Source of the DNA: Mycobacterium sp. 852013-50091_SCH5140682
GTDB lineage: Bacteria > Actinomycetota > Actinomycetes > Mycobacteriales > Mycobacteriaceae
Length of the DNA stretch: 64,000 nucleotides
Assembly (NCBI RefSeq): GCF_001665685.1
Contig: NZ_LZTB01000130.1
Coordinates: 1-64,000 of the forward strand
Reading direction: 5' to 3'
Under the pieces are notes generated by a model. It was not told where the DNA came from. It did no database searches and saw only the letters and a program-made list of their open reading frames with translations. Shown piece by piece: positions 17,999 to 26,830 of this stretch (its first letter is position 1; each line of letters begins with the position of its first letter). A program made the position numbers and the translations under genes.

Positions 17999-18523
17999 AT
18001 GGCCGATAGCAAGACCAAGAGACGTGATCCGTTCAAGAACTTCCGATTTCGGGTGAAATTCGCTGGCGGCAACGAGTACATGCTCGGTGTCAGCAAGGTC
18101 ACCGGCTTCAAGCGGAGCACCGAGGTGATCAAGCACCGCAACGGTGGGGATCCCGCCACCAGCACCAAACTGCCGGGGCGTACTGAATACGACCCGATCA
18201 GCCTCGAACGCGGAGTCACCACCGACAAGGTGTTCGAACAGTGGGCCAACGGAGTCTGGAGCTTCACCAACGCCTCAGGCGGTCTGGAGACGTCGCTGAA
18301 AGACTTCCGCCGCGACCTCATCGTCGACGTCTACAACGAGGCGGGCCAAAAGGTGTTGTCCTACCAGGTCTTCAACTGCTGGGTGTCCGAATGGCAGCCG
18401 GTGTCGGATCTGGACGCCAACGCCAATGCCGTTGCCATTCAACACATCAAGCTGGAGAACGAAGGTTGGGTCCGGGAAGACCTGCCCGAACCGCCCGAGG
18501 TCAGCTTCACAGATCCGGCGTGA
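17999..18523 (+). CDS. Inner tube protein (T4 gp19-like)
   Basis: A 174-residue tube protomer: DPFKNFRFRVKF start, GVSKVTGFKRSTEVIKHRNGG, RTEYDPISLERGVTTD and the C-terminal AIQHIKLENEGW are all typical of the phage T4 gp19-like family. Hexameric rings of this protein stack into the rigid tube that is propelled through the target membrane. It starts 19 nt after the sheath stop, behind GAGAAAGG. It is the only clear tube gene, unlike AFP/PVC, which carry two or more. Confidence 0.94.
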   Translation: MADSKTKRRDPFKNFRFRVKFAGGNEYMLGVSKVTGFKRSTEVIKHRNGGDPATSTKLPGRTEYDPISLERGVTTDKVFEQWANGVWSFTNASGGLETSLKDFRRDLIVDVYNEAGQKVLSYQVFNCWVSEWQPVSDLDANANAVAIQHIKLENEGWVREDLPEPPEVSFTDPA

Positions 18524-18527
18524 TGCC

Positions 18528-19220
18528 ATGCAAGGCCCACCCGAAGCCCGGGTACTCGCCCTGTGGGAAGCGGCAGCCGACACCTCGCCGTTGCTTCGCA
18601 CGCTGACCCTCGCCGCCGCGGGCGGCGCACCCTCCGGCGGCGGCGCCGATCTGAGCATCGGACAACGTGACGGATATCTGTTGGCGATGCGGCAGGAGTG
18701 TTTCGGGTCGACGTTCGCCTGCATCGTGAACTGTCCCGAGTGTGGTGCAGAGCTGGAACTGGAGTTGACTGCCGCCGACCTCGCCGTGCGGGGTGGCGAT
18801 CGTGACCGCGCGACATTGACCGTCGATGGCGCGGTGATCGAATTCCGCGCGATCACTTCTCGCGATCTGCTCGCGGTGGCTGGCCGGCCCGCCGCGCGCC
18901 GCGACCTCATCCACCGCTGTATCACCGCCGGTGGTGCGGGCCCGTTGCCTGATTCGACGCTCGACCAGCTCTCGGCTGCCATGGCGGCACTGGATCCGCA
19001 GGCCGATGTGAGCGTCGAGATCGACTGTGCGGTTTGCGAACACCGCTGGGCGGCACCGTTCGACATCGCCGGCTACCTGTGGGCGGAGCTCAACACTCAC
19101 GCCCTGCGGATTCTCCGAGAGGTCCACGAACTGGCGTCGCTGTACGGCTGGTCGGAGGCCGAGGTGTTGGCCGTCAGTCCGGCCCGGCGTCGCCGCTACC
19201 TGGAAATGGCCACGTCATGA
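18528..19220 (+). CDS. Zinc-ribbon baseplate assembly chaperone-like protein
   Basis: A 230-residue protein related to the T4-type baseplate/hub assembly chaperone family found next to tube genes in eCIS loci. It has the family-like IGQRDGYLLAMRQECFG segment. Two separated CxxC pairs, CPECGAELELEL and CAVCEHRW, should form a zinc ribbon; the zinc claim is inferred from the motifs. It starts at ATG 18528, 5 nt after the tube stop, and ends in an ATGA overlap with the next gene. It probably helps assemble the tube-baseplate interface and is not a particle component. Confidence 0.7.
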   Translation: MQGPPEARVLALWEAAADTSPLLRTLTLAAAGGAPSGGGADLSIGQRDGYLLAMRQECFGSTFACIVNCPECGAELELELTAADLAVRGGDRDRATLTVDGAVIEFRAITSRDLLAVAGRPAARRDLIHRCITAGGAGPLPDSTLDQLSAAMAALDPQADVSVEIDCAVCEHRWAAPFDIAGYLWAELNTHALRILREVHELASLYGWSEAEVLAVSPARRRRYLEMATS

Positions 19221-19915
19221 CCGATTTCGTGGACAGGGTGCTCGGCCGATCCGCAGGTGCGGTGATCCGGCCGTTGTTGCCGACGCTCTACGAACCGATG
19301 ATCCGTAGCCGCGTTGAGGAACCACTGCCGATGGGAACCTTCACCGACGCCGTCGATCATCGGACTGACACCGAATCATCTGTAGTGCAAGGACTCCCGG
19401 AGATTGCGCCTCCGGTGACGGTGCCCGCAGCACCCCATGCGGCGCCGCCGCAGCCCGCCGTGGCCATCCCACTGACGCCACCAGGCCAGGCCGAACCGCT
19501 GCCGACCGCCGCGCCGCACCAGAGCACCTCGGTGGTGTCGGTCTCACCGGCGTCACCGCACCTGCGCAGGTCGGCGGTTCCGGTCGACCGCCGGGCTCCC
19601 CATGAGGATTCCCGCGCCGCGGGTCCGGTACCCGGGCCATCAGCGGTCGCGGAGTCGTCGTCCGTGCAGCCGGCCCAGCCGGCGAGACCGGCGGTCCCAG
19701 CGGCTCCCGAAGGCCGTTTCCGCGAGCGTCCCAACGCGTTTCAGCAGACCTTCGTGCACGAACGTGACCGCGTCCGTGAGCCCGATGTGCACATCAGCAT
19801 CGGGCGCGTGGAGATCAAGGCCGCCATGCCCGCCGCGCAGCCCCAACGCCGCGTCGAGCCGGGCCGGCGACCGCAGCTGACTCTGGACGACTACCTCAAG
19901 AGCCGGGGGAGTTGA
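19217..19915 (+). CDS. Pro/Ala-rich linker protein with conserved C-terminal motif
   Basis: A 232-residue protein without a recognised enzymatic domain. A short N-terminal helix region (DFVDRVLGRSAGAVIRPLLP) is followed by about 120 residues of Pro/Ala/Ser-rich disordered sequence. The C-terminal part has VHISIGRVEIKA and finishes LTLDDYLKSRG; to my knowledge similar short motifs recur in uncharacterised proteins at this place in other actinobacterial and cyanobacterial clusters. The ATG overlaps the previous stop (ATGA). The layout of two terminal motifs joined by a flexible linker suggests a tether or scaffold in assembly. Confidence 0.6.
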   Translation: MTDFVDRVLGRSAGAVIRPLLPTLYEPMIRSRVEEPLPMGTFTDAVDHRTDTESSVVQGLPEIAPPVTVPAAPHAAPPQPAVAIPLTPPGQAEPLPTAAPHQSTSVVSVSPASPHLRRSAVPVDRRAPHEDSRAAGPVPGPSAVAESSSVQPAQPARPAVPAAPEGRFRERPNAFQQTFVHERDRVREPDVHISIGRVEIKAAMPAAQPQRRVEPGRRPQLTLDDYLKSRGS

Positions 19916-19921
19916 TCGGCG

Positions 19922-21166
19922 ATGAGCGACGCGCGTGCCATTGAAGGGGTGACCCAGACGCTGCTGCAGGTGATCGACGACGCCGTGAACAAAGGGCCGC
20001 AGTCCTACGGGGGTGGGGTCAAAGTGATCGCACAGCCGCCGCACGAGGTGCAGACCGACATCGAACCACTGCAGGTCAATCTCTTTCTCTACCGCACCGA
20101 AATCGCCCCGGGGCTTCGCAACGAGGATCCCCTCGACATCACCCCCGGCGAGACCGGGCAACCACCGCTCCCGCTCGCCCTGCACTATCTCATCACCCCA
20201 TATGTCCAGGGCGGCAAGGATCTCGACGCGCACCGGCTGCTCGGTCTGGCGTCCCGGGCGGTGCAGGAACAGAGCCAACTGAGCCAAACCCAGCTGCACG
20301 ACTCGGCCGCGTTCAGCAACGTGTCCACCCAGCTCGACCGGATCCGCATCACCTGGCAGGCGCTGGCCGAGAACGACATCTACTCGCTGTGGTCGGCCTT
20401 CCAGACGCCCTACCGGCTGTCGGCCGCCTTCGAAGTGCGCGTCGTCTTCATCGACAACCGCCGGCCCCCGCGGACACCGGTTCCGGTGATCCGCCGCGGC
20501 CAGGACGACCAGGGACCGACCGCGCTCGCCGACACCGCATCGCCGTTCCCCGAACTCGACGCCGCGGTGGCCGCGAACGGACAGACCGCGGCTCAGATCG
20601 GCGAATCCGTGGAACTGCAGGGCATCAACCTGTCCGCGGCCACCGTCAGCGTCAGCGTCGGCCACCCGCTGCTGCCCGCCCCGATACTCCTGGCGCCCAC
20701 CGCGGTCACCGCCACTGCCGTGACCGTCGACCTGGCCGCCGCATCGGGTGTGCCGGCCGGTGTGTCCTCGGCCAGCGTGAGCCTGACGGACACCGTTGCC
20801 GCAGAACAGGTCACGACCATCACCAACGCCGTTCCGCTCGCGGTGGCCCCGCGTATCACGAGCGCCGTGCCGATGACCGTCCATCCCGATGCGCAAGGCT
20901 CGGTGCAGATCGCCCTGAGCTGCGCACCACCCGTGGTCGACGGGCAGCCGGTATTCCTCCTCGTCGGTGACCGGGCCGTCCCCGAGGACCGAGCACGGAT
21001 CGGCACTGCTGTCGTCGGCGAGAACCTGTCGTTCACCGTCGACCACGCGGTTGCCGGCCGACACATCATGCGACTACGTGTCGCCGGCGTCGACAGCCGG
21101 CTGGTCGACCGGTCGGGCGCCAAGCCGCGGTTCGACGACTCGCAGGCCGTGACGGTGACCCCATGA
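19922..21166 (+). CDS. DUF4255 tail terminator/cap protein (Pvc16-like)
   Basis: A 414-residue protein. The N-terminal 190 residues are a DUF4255/Pvc16 N-terminal domain (VTQTLLQVIDDAVN, LQVNLFLYRTEIAPGLRN, LALHYLITPY), the family that caps the distal end of the tube in AFP and PVC. The remainder shows two β-rich, Ig/IPT-like segments (GESVELQGINLSAATVSVSV and a second after about residue 310), possibly decorating the cap. The stop overlaps the ATPase start by ATGA. Confidence 0.86.
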   Translation: MSDARAIEGVTQTLLQVIDDAVNKGPQSYGGGVKVIAQPPHEVQTDIEPLQVNLFLYRTEIAPGLRNEDPLDITPGETGQPPLPLALHYLITPYVQGGKDLDAHRLLGLASRAVQEQSQLSQTQLHDSAAFSNVSTQLDRIRITWQALAENDIYSLWSAFQTPYRLSAAFEVRVVFIDNRRPPRTPVPVIRRGQDDQGPTALADTASPFPELDAAVAANGQTAAQIGESVELQGINLSAATVSVSVGHPLLPAPILLAPTAVTATAVTVDLAAASGVPAGVSSASVSLTDTVAAEQVTTITNAVPLAVAPRITSAVPMTVHPDAQGSVQIALSCAPPVVDGQPVFLLVGDRAVPEDRARIGTAVVGENLSFTVDHAVAGRHIMRLRVAGVDSRLVDRSGAKPRFDDSQAVTVTP

Positions 21167-23238
21167 CACACCCCGCAGACGACCGCGCTCGATGGGAGAC
21201 CGGCAACGGCGAATTCCTTGCCGCGTCGCTGGCATGGCTGCGGCTGGTCCTGCAACGGCACGACGGGCTGTCCGATGATGTGCCGACCGCGACGGCCACG
21301 CCCCAGCGCAACGGCGGCCTGTCCCGCTTCCTCGGCCGGGACCACGCGGCGCACGAATCGGCCGGAGCGCCGGCTCGCCAGTCCGTGTCCGACGAGGCCA
21401 TCGCGAACGCCGCCGCGCGGGTGGCCGACACCGAGCAGCTGGCCCCGCGGCCGGCGTTGGTGGAGTTGGCTGTGCGCCTGGGACTCTCGCGCTTCGAACG
21501 GGACATGCTGCTGTTGTGTGCCGCCCTGGAACTGGCTCCATCGGTGGCCTATCTGTGTGCACGGGCGCACGGCAACAGCCAGATGCGCTACCCGACCTTC
21601 GGCCTCGCACTGGAGATCTTCGCGGATCCGGCCTGGGATGCCGTCTCGCCACAGGGTGGTCTGCGGTTCTGGAAGCTGGTCGAGGTCACGCCGCGTTCCG
21701 GTGAAGGGCTGATCTCCGCGGCACTGCGCGCCGACGAGCGCATCGTCAACTACATCAAGGGCCTCAACTGTCTCGACGACCGGCTCGCCCCGTTGATGAC
21801 ATGCCTCGAGTCGCCTGGTGCGCAGGATCTTCCGCCGTCGCAGCGGCTGGTGGCCGAAAGGATCGGACGGGAATGGTTGCTCGCGGCGACCGGCACGCCG
21901 ACCGTGCAGCTGGCCGGTGTCGACCAGGCGGGCAAGCGACTGATCGCCACCGCTGCGGCCCGGCAGTGCGGCCTGCTGGCCTACCGTCTGCCGGCCGATC
22001 TCATTCCGTCGCAGCCGACCGACCTGGACAACCTGGCGAGACTGTGGCAGCGCGAAAGCGCACTGCTGCCACTTGCGTTGTACATCGACGCCGAAGAAGT
22101 CGACGACGAACACAACCTCACCCGCCTTGCCATCGGGCGGCTGCTGGCCCGGATCGGCGGAGCGAGCGCGCTGGCGGTGCGGGAGAGCTGGTCCGATGTC
22201 GGTCGTCAATCCGTCGTCGTCGATGTCGAGGCGCCGACGCCGGCCGAGCGTGCCGACGCGTGGCGCGCCTGCCTGCCCGGCGACACCGACCGAGCCGCCG
22301 GCGACGCGCTGTCGGCGCAGTTCGCGTTGGAGATCTGTGACATCAGCGAGATCGCCGCGATGGCAACCGATTCCGCCGACGCGTGGCGTGAGTGCCGCGC
22401 GCGTACCCGGCCCCGACTGGACGCCCTGGCCCAGCGCCTGGAGCCACGCGTCGACTGGGACGACATCGTGCTGCCCGACGCCGCGCGCACCCTGCTCGAG
22501 CGGGTGGCCGACCAGGTCTCGTACCGCAACGTTGTCTATGACGACTGGGGATTCGGCGAGCGCATCAACCGCGGCCTGGGGGTCAGCGTGCTATTCGCAG
22601 GCCCGAGCGGTACCGGCAAGACGATGGCCGCGGAGGTGCTGGCGGCCCGCCTGCACCTGGATCTGTACCGCATCGACCTCTCCGCGGTCGTCAGCAAGTA
22701 CATCGGTGAGACGGAGAAGAACCTGCGCAAGCTGTTCGACGCCGGGGAAAGCGGCGGCGCGATCCTGCTTTTCGACGAAGCCGACTCGATATTCGGCAAA
22801 CGTAGCCAGGTCAAGGACGCTCATGATCGCTACGCCAACATCGAGATCAATTACCTGCTGCAGCGGATGGAGCAGTACCACGGCCTGGCGATCCTGGCCA
22901 CCAACATGCGCGCCGCGCTCGACCCCGCGTTCCTGCGGCGGCTGCGGTTCGTCATCGAGTTCACCTTCCCCGATGTCGCCGAACGCCGGTTGATCTGGCA
23001 GAAGTCGTTTCCCGCGAACTCGCCCGCGGCGACGCTGGACTTCGACCGCCTGGCCCAACTGCCGGCGAGCGGCGGGGTGATCCGCAACATCGCTCTCAAC
23101 GCGGCATTCCTGGCGGCAGCCGCCGGCACGAAGATTTCCATGGAGACCGTATTGAGTTCTGCACGCATGGAATTCGAGAAGCTCGAGCTGCCGATCCGCG
23201 AACGTGAGTTCACCTTGAGTCCGGTAGGTGCGCGATGA
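21163..23238 (+). CDS. AAA+ ATPase (Pvc15/Afp15-like)
   Basis: A 691-residue ATPase. The C-terminal AAA+ domain has Walker A GPSGTGKT at residues 480-487, Walker B ILLFDEAD at about 534-541 and FLRRLRFVIEFTFPD with arginine-finger candidates. The first 450 residues are a helical N-terminal region of the type attached to eCIS ATPases. In AFP/PVC this protein is needed for particle assembly or effector loading but is not part of the particle. Both ends overlap neighbours by ATGA, consistent with translational coupling to the cap and the next small gene. Confidence 0.92.
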   Translation: MTHPADDRARWETGNGEFLAASLAWLRLVLQRHDGLSDDVPTATATPQRNGGLSRFLGRDHAAHESAGAPARQSVSDEAIANAAARVADTEQLAPRPALVELAVRLGLSRFERDMLLLCAALELAPSVAYLCARAHGNSQMRYPTFGLALEIFADPAWDAVSPQGGLRFWKLVEVTPRSGEGLISAALRADERIVNYIKGLNCLDDRLAPLMTCLESPGAQDLPPSQRLVAERIGREWLLAATGTPTVQLAGVDQAGKRLIATAAARQCGLLAYRLPADLIPSQPTDLDNLARLWQRESALLPLALYIDAEEVDDEHNLTRLAIGRLLARIGGASALAVRESWSDVGRQSVVVDVEAPTPAERADAWRACLPGDTDRAAGDALSAQFALEICDISEIAAMATDSADAWRECRARTRPRLDALAQRLEPRVDWDDIVLPDAARTLLERVADQVSYRNVVYDDWGFGERINRGLGVSVLFAGPSGTGKTMAAEVLAARLHLDLYRIDLSAVVSKYIGETEKNLRKLFDAGESGGAILLFDEADSIFGKRSQVKDAHDRYANIEINYLLQRMEQYHGLAILATNMRAALDPAFLRRLRFVIEFTFPDVAERRLIWQKSFPANSPAATLDFDRLAQLPASGGVIRNIALNAAFLAAAAGTKISMETVLSSARMEFEKLELPIREREFTLSPVGAR

Positions 23239-23495
23239 GAATCGAGATCCACATCGACCGCATCGTGCTCGACTGCCTGGGCGCCGACGCGCCGAGCGCC
23301 GACGAGATCGGTCGCGCCATCCAGGCGGAGCTCGCCAAACAGATTGCCGCCACGCCACGTTCGGCATGGCGGCACTCGCGCACAGTTGCCCGGGTCCGCG
23401 GCCGGTCGCTGCCGGTGACCACACCGAACCAGATCGGCCGGGTGGCCGCCGTGGCCTTGCACCGCGCAGTGACGCACGAGGTGCGGCAGCCATGA
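23235..23495 (+). CDS. Small conserved injection-system protein
   Basis: An 86-residue protein (MRIEIHIDRIVLDCLG start) without a recognised domain. It has an αβ pattern with an amphipathic segment, and similar small genes occur between the ATPase and the tube-adaptor gene in related clusters. ATGA overlaps on both sides make it a real, translated gene. Function unknown; an assembly factor is possible. Confidence 0.65.
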   Translation: MRIEIHIDRIVLDCLGADAPSADEIGRAIQAELAKQIAATPRSAWRHSRTVARVRGRSLPVTTPNQIGRVAAVALHRAVTHEVRQP

Positions 23496-24124
23496 GCACC
23501 TTCCCGCAGTCCGCCAACCCCGTTCGGGGTGGCTTCGTGCTGGTCGATCCCGACACCGGCCGTCCGGTCAAAACGATAGCGTTCCAATACAACCCCGACA
23601 CGCTGACCAGGACCCTGCAGCCGCAGGGTATCGGTGGTGAGCCCGGCGACCGACTCGAAGCGTTACGGCTCAAGGGGCCTCCGCACGAGTCGCTCAAGTT
23701 CGACGCCGAATTCGATGCGACGGACGCTCCCGAGAAGTACCCGGACGGTCTCTACCCGGTGCTCTCGGCGCTGGAGCTGTCGATCTACCCGACGACAGCG
23801 CAACTGCGCGCGGAAGATCAGCTCGTATCCGGGGGACAGCTCGAGATCGCCCCGGCGGAGTCCGCCCTGATGGTGCTGGTGCTGGGCCCCAAACGGGTCC
23901 TGCCGGTGCGGCTCACCGACGTCAGCATCGCCGAGGAGGCGTTCGACCAGGCGCTGAACCCGATCCGCGCGAAAGTCAGCATCGGGGTACGCGTGCTCAC
24001 CGTCGACGACCTCGGCTTCCGCCACAAGGGCGGGCTGCTGTACCTGAGCTACCAGGACCAGAAGCAACGGTTCGCCGCCACTGTCAACGACCCCATCACC
24101 GCCGTCGGTGTGAACACCATCTAA
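23492..24124 (+). CDS. Tube-baseplate adaptor, CIS_tube family (Pvc7-like)
   Basis: A 210-residue protein of the contractile-injection-system tube family, recognisable by AFQYNPDTLTRTLQPQG near the N-terminus and LYPVLSALELSIYP. In AFP/PVC the counterpart sits between the inner tube and the spike hub. The C-terminal half ends in LGFRHKGGLLYLSYQDQKQRF. It lacks the C-terminal LysM domain often fused in this family; here LysM is a separate downstream gene. The start at ATG 23492 overlaps the previous stop. Confidence 0.82.
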   Translation: MSTFPQSANPVRGGFVLVDPDTGRPVKTIAFQYNPDTLTRTLQPQGIGGEPGDRLEALRLKGPPHESLKFDAEFDATDAPEKYPDGLYPVLSALELSIYPTTAQLRAEDQLVSGGQLEIAPAESALMVLVLGPKRVLPVRLTDVSIAEEAFDQALNPIRAKVSIGVRVLTVDDLGFRHKGGLLYLSYQDQKQRFAATVNDPITAVGVNTI

Positions 24125-24136
24125 GGACGTGTGCCG

Positions 24137-24463
24137 ATGTTCGCCATCACCAGCCGCTACCAAGGGATCCCCACCTCGGTCTACGAACTGCCCGACGGCA
24201 GGAAGGTGACCTACGTCCGGCGACGGTTTCTGCCGCGGCCCGCGGACCTGACCCAGATCGGCACACACGAGGTCCGCGTCGGGGAGCGTCTCGACACTGT
24301 CGCGTTCGCGGTCTTCGGGGATCCCGAACAGTTCTGGATGATCGCCGACGGCAACCCCACGCTGGACCTCACCGACCTCACCGCTGTCGGTGTGCGGCTT
24401 CGGATCACCTTGGCGGGCATTCCCCAGGGTGGCCTGCTCCAGGCCGCGGGAGTCACGCCATGA
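24137..24463 (+). CDS. LysM-domain baseplate protein (gpX-like)
   Basis: A 108-residue protein of the short tail/LysM type seen beside spike genes: YVRRRFLPRPADL followed by the LysM-like HEVRVGERLDTVAFAVFGDPEQFWMIADGN. In other systems such proteins stabilise the hub or bind peptidoglycan. ATG 24137 has AAGGA at suitable spacing; GTG 24131 is an alternative. It matches the LysM part that is missing from the preceding adaptor protein, as if a fused ancestor had been split. Confidence 0.78.
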   Translation: MFAITSRYQGIPTSVYELPDGRKVTYVRRRFLPRPADLTQIGTHEVRVGERLDTVAFAVFGDPEQFWMIADGNPTLDLTDLTAVGVRLRITLAGIPQGGLLQAAGVTP

Positions 24464-24488
24464 CCGCGCGCGCGAAAGCGCGGTCGTG

Positions 24489-25610
24489 ATGGCCAAGAGC
24501 TTTCAGCTGTTGTTGATGATCGGGTCCGCGCTGGCGGTCCCGGCGCCCGCCGCGCTCATCGACTCGCTGCAGTCGGTGCAGGTCACCACGAGCGCGGGCC
24601 AGCGCAGCGGGTTCCAGTTGTCGTTCGCGATCAGCAAGAAGTCCGTCATCACCACCACATTGCTCCCCGCCGGACTGCTCGACCCGCCCGCGCGGGTGAT
24701 CGTCGTCGCGCTGCTCGGAGGCCTGCCCAAGGTGTTGATGGACGGGGTCATCACCAGGCACGAACTTAGTCCCAGTGACACACCGGGCGGTTCGACGCTG
24801 ACCGTGACCGGGGAAGACCTCACCGCGCTGATGGACATGGCCCATGAGCGGATGTGTTTCCCCGCAATGCCACTGAACCTGCGGGTGATGGCGATCGTCG
24901 CCAAATACGCGCTGTACGGCATCATTCCGGCGGCGGTCCCCGCCGTCATCTTCAATGTGCCCAACCCGTTGAAAACCATCCCCGTGCAATCGAGTACCGA
25001 TTTGGATTACATCCAGGCCCTTGCGTTGGAGGCGGGCTACTCGTTCTTCCTGATCCCCGGGCCCACTCCGGGGGTCAGCGTCGCCTATTGGGGCCCCGAG
25101 GCCCGGGCCGGGATGCCGCAGCCCGCACTCACCGTAAACTCGGGCGCCGCAACCAATGTGGAGTCGTTGTCGTTCAGTTTCGACGGGCTGTCGCGCACCC
25201 AATACACCATCACCCTGACCGAGCCGAACACGAAGATCGGCATCCCGATCCCGGTTCCCGACGTGTCGCTGCTGCGCCCGCCGTTGGCCTCGCGCCCGGC
25301 CGTCGCGTTGCGCCAAGAACCGCTGCCCAATCTGGCGGGTCGCGATCCGCTGGACATCGCGCTGCGCGGGCTGAGCAAGACCACGCATGCCGCCGATGCG
25401 GTCACCGGGCAGGGCAAGCTCGACGTCCTGCGCTACGGCCACGTCCTCGAGGCGCGCAGCATCGTCGGGGTGCGTGGCGCCGGTCTGACCTACGACGGCA
25501 CCTACTACGTCAAAAGTGTCACCCACGACATCAAACGCGGCGAATACAAGCAGAGCTTCACGCTCACGCGCGACGGCTTCCTCCCACTGATCCCGGCGGT
25601 GCTCCCATGA
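24489..25610 (+). CDS. Spike hub protein (gp27 / late control D-like)
   Basis: A 373-residue protein similar to the VgrG N-terminal half/phage late-control D hub. It has paired β-domains (VQVTTSAGQRSGFQLSFAIS, GVITRHELSPSD), followed by STDLDYIQALALEAGYSFFL and a C-terminal repeat of the hub fold (YDGTYYVKSVTHDIKRGEYK). It would form the trimeric hub carrying the spike. The start is ATG 24489 (GTG 24486 possible), with a weak ribosome-binding site. It overlaps the spike gene by ATGA, so hub and needle are separate polypeptides here, unlike one-piece VgrG or Pvc8. Confidence 0.82.
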   Translation: MAKSFQLLLMIGSALAVPAPAALIDSLQSVQVTTSAGQRSGFQLSFAISKKSVITTTLLPAGLLDPPARVIVVALLGGLPKVLMDGVITRHELSPSDTPGGSTLTVTGEDLTALMDMAHERMCFPAMPLNLRVMAIVAKYALYGIIPAAVPAVIFNVPNPLKTIPVQSSTDLDYIQALALEAGYSFFLIPGPTPGVSVAYWGPEARAGMPQPALTVNSGAATNVESLSFSFDGLSRTQYTITLTEPNTKIGIPIPVPDVSLLRPPLASRPAVALRQEPLPNLAGRDPLDIALRGLSKTTHAADAVTGQGKLDVLRYGHVLEARSIVGVRGAGLTYDGTYYVKSVTHDIKRGEYKQSFTLTRDGFLPLIPAVLP

Positions 25611-26125
25611 CAACCGATGCCAAGAAGTTCCATGGCGCCTACAAGGGCGTCGTGGTGTCGAACGTCGACGCCACCGGCGGCAACCGGGTGATGGTGCGCG
25701 TCGAAGACGTGCTGGGAAACGACCCGTGCATCTGGGCCGACCCCGGCTACGCCACGCCCGGCATGAACGTTGTGCCCATGGTGAATTCGGGAGTCTGGGT
25801 GCAGTTCCAGGACGGCGACCCCGACCGCGCCACCTACACCGGCTTCTGGCGGGGCGGCCTCGTCGACGCGCCACCGGTCGCGCAGACGTTGCCCCCCGGC
25901 GTTCCCCAGATCGTGATGGGAACTCCGGGCCAGAACTACCTTCTCATCACCGATGCGCCGGGGCCCGTCGGCGGGATCCAGATACAGATCCGAGGCCCGG
26001 CGGGACCGTCGATCAAGATGACCGAAGCCTCCATCGAACTGTCCTGCGGGCCCGGGCTGGCCTCCATCAGGCTGACCGGCACCGCCGTGATGATCAACAA
26101 CAAGTCCCTCGTGATCCCGCAGTAA
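25607..26125 (+). CDS. OB-fold spike protein (gp5/gpV-like)
   Basis: A 172-residue baseplate assembly protein V/VgrG-OB-type spike: GAYKGVVVSNVDATGGNRVMVRVEDV is the OB-fold opening, followed by VPMVNSGVWVQFQDGDPDRATYTGFW, the usual region before the β-helical needle. The C-terminal 60 residues are repetitive β-strand sequence (IQIQIRGP, IKMTEASIELSC, IRLTGTAVMINN) expected to form the short triple-stranded needle. The next gene supplies a PAAR-like tip. Confidence 0.88.
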   Translation: MTTDAKKFHGAYKGVVVSNVDATGGNRVMVRVEDVLGNDPCIWADPGYATPGMNVVPMVNSGVWVQFQDGDPDRATYTGFWRGGLVDAPPVAQTLPPGVPQIVMGTPGQNYLLITDAPGPVGGIQIQIRGPAGPSIKMTEASIELSCGPGLASIRLTGTAVMINNKSLVIPQ

Positions 26126-26138
26126 AAAGGGGTGGAAC

Positions 26139-26465
26139 ATGCCAGGTTTCGTCGTCGACAGCGCAACCACGATGACCTGCCCGCACGGCGGCAAGGTCAC
26201 CTTCATCCCGGTCGGACCGCCGACCGTATTCGTCAACGGGCAGCCCGTCATGACCGCGGCGGACCAGATCACGGTCGTCGGGTGCACGCAGCCCGCTCCC
26301 TGTGTGAAAGTGCAGTGGGCCAACGTCGGACAGGCACTGATCAACGGCACGCCGGTGCTGCTGCAGGCCCCGTCGATCCCGCCGGGCCCGGGCAACGGGA
26401 TGTGCGCTCCCACACCGGCGCCGCCCGTCCTGGTGGCGATGCAACAGGCCGCGCTGGGGACGTGA
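26139..26465 (+). CDS. PAAR-like spike tip protein
   Basis: A 108-residue protein with the DUF4280/PAAR-like layout: MTCPHGGKVTFIP, VFVNGQPVMTAADQITVVGC, VQWANVGQALINGTPVLLQ. Such proteins cap the needle, often with a metal ion; four Cys and one His are spread over the sequence. It lies between the spike and the gp25 genes with AAAGGGG ahead of ATG 26139. No extra effector domain is attached. Confidence 0.8.
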   Translation: MPGFVVDSATTMTCPHGGKVTFIPVGPPTVFVNGQPVMTAADQITVVGCTQPAPCVKVQWANVGQALINGTPVLLQAPSIPPGPGNGMCAPTPAPPVLVAMQQAALGT

Positions 26466-26470
26466 CCGCC

Positions 26471-26830
26471 ATGAACATCGACTTTCCTTACCACATCGGC
26501 GCCACCGGGCGCACCGCCGACACCACCTATCCCGATCACGTCCGGGACATGATCGAGCAATTGCTGTTCACCCGGCCGGGGGAGCGGGTGAACCGCCCGG
26601 ATTTCGGCTGCGGGCTGCTGGACCTGGTCTTCGAACCCAACTGCCCGGAACTTGCTGCTGCACTGCAGGTTTCCGCTGAGGGTGCATTGAACCGCTGGCT
26701 CGGCGATCTGATCGACGTCGACTCGCTGACCATCAGCGCCGACGACGCCACCTTGCGGATCTACCTGAAATACAGGCTGTCGGCGACCGGTGAACAGGTC
26801 CAGACATCCATCGACGGGAGCCCGGCATGA
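26471..26830 (+). CDS. Baseplate wedge protein gp25-like
   Basis: A 119-residue protein of the GPW/gp25 family with the characteristic VRDMIEQLLFTRPGERVNRP and FGCGLLDLVFEP. In contractile tails gp25 joins the sheath's first ring to the baseplate wedges and is one of the most conserved components. ATG 26471 is 5 nt after the PAAR stop; a GTG at 26462 would overlap it. It overlaps the gpJ gene by ATGA. Confidence 0.93.
   Translation: MNIDFPYHIGATGRTADTTYPDHVRDMIEQLLFTRPGERVNRPDFGCGLLDLVFEPNCPELAAALQVSAEGALNRWLGDLIDVDSLTISADDATLRIYLKYRLSATGEQVQTSIDGSPA

Noticed and set aside
16402-18321. A 639-codon open frame antisense to the sheath and tube genes
   Set aside because: High GC produces long antisense frames. 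Its sequence is low-complexity His/Arg/Gly-rich, while the plus strand encodes well-known families.
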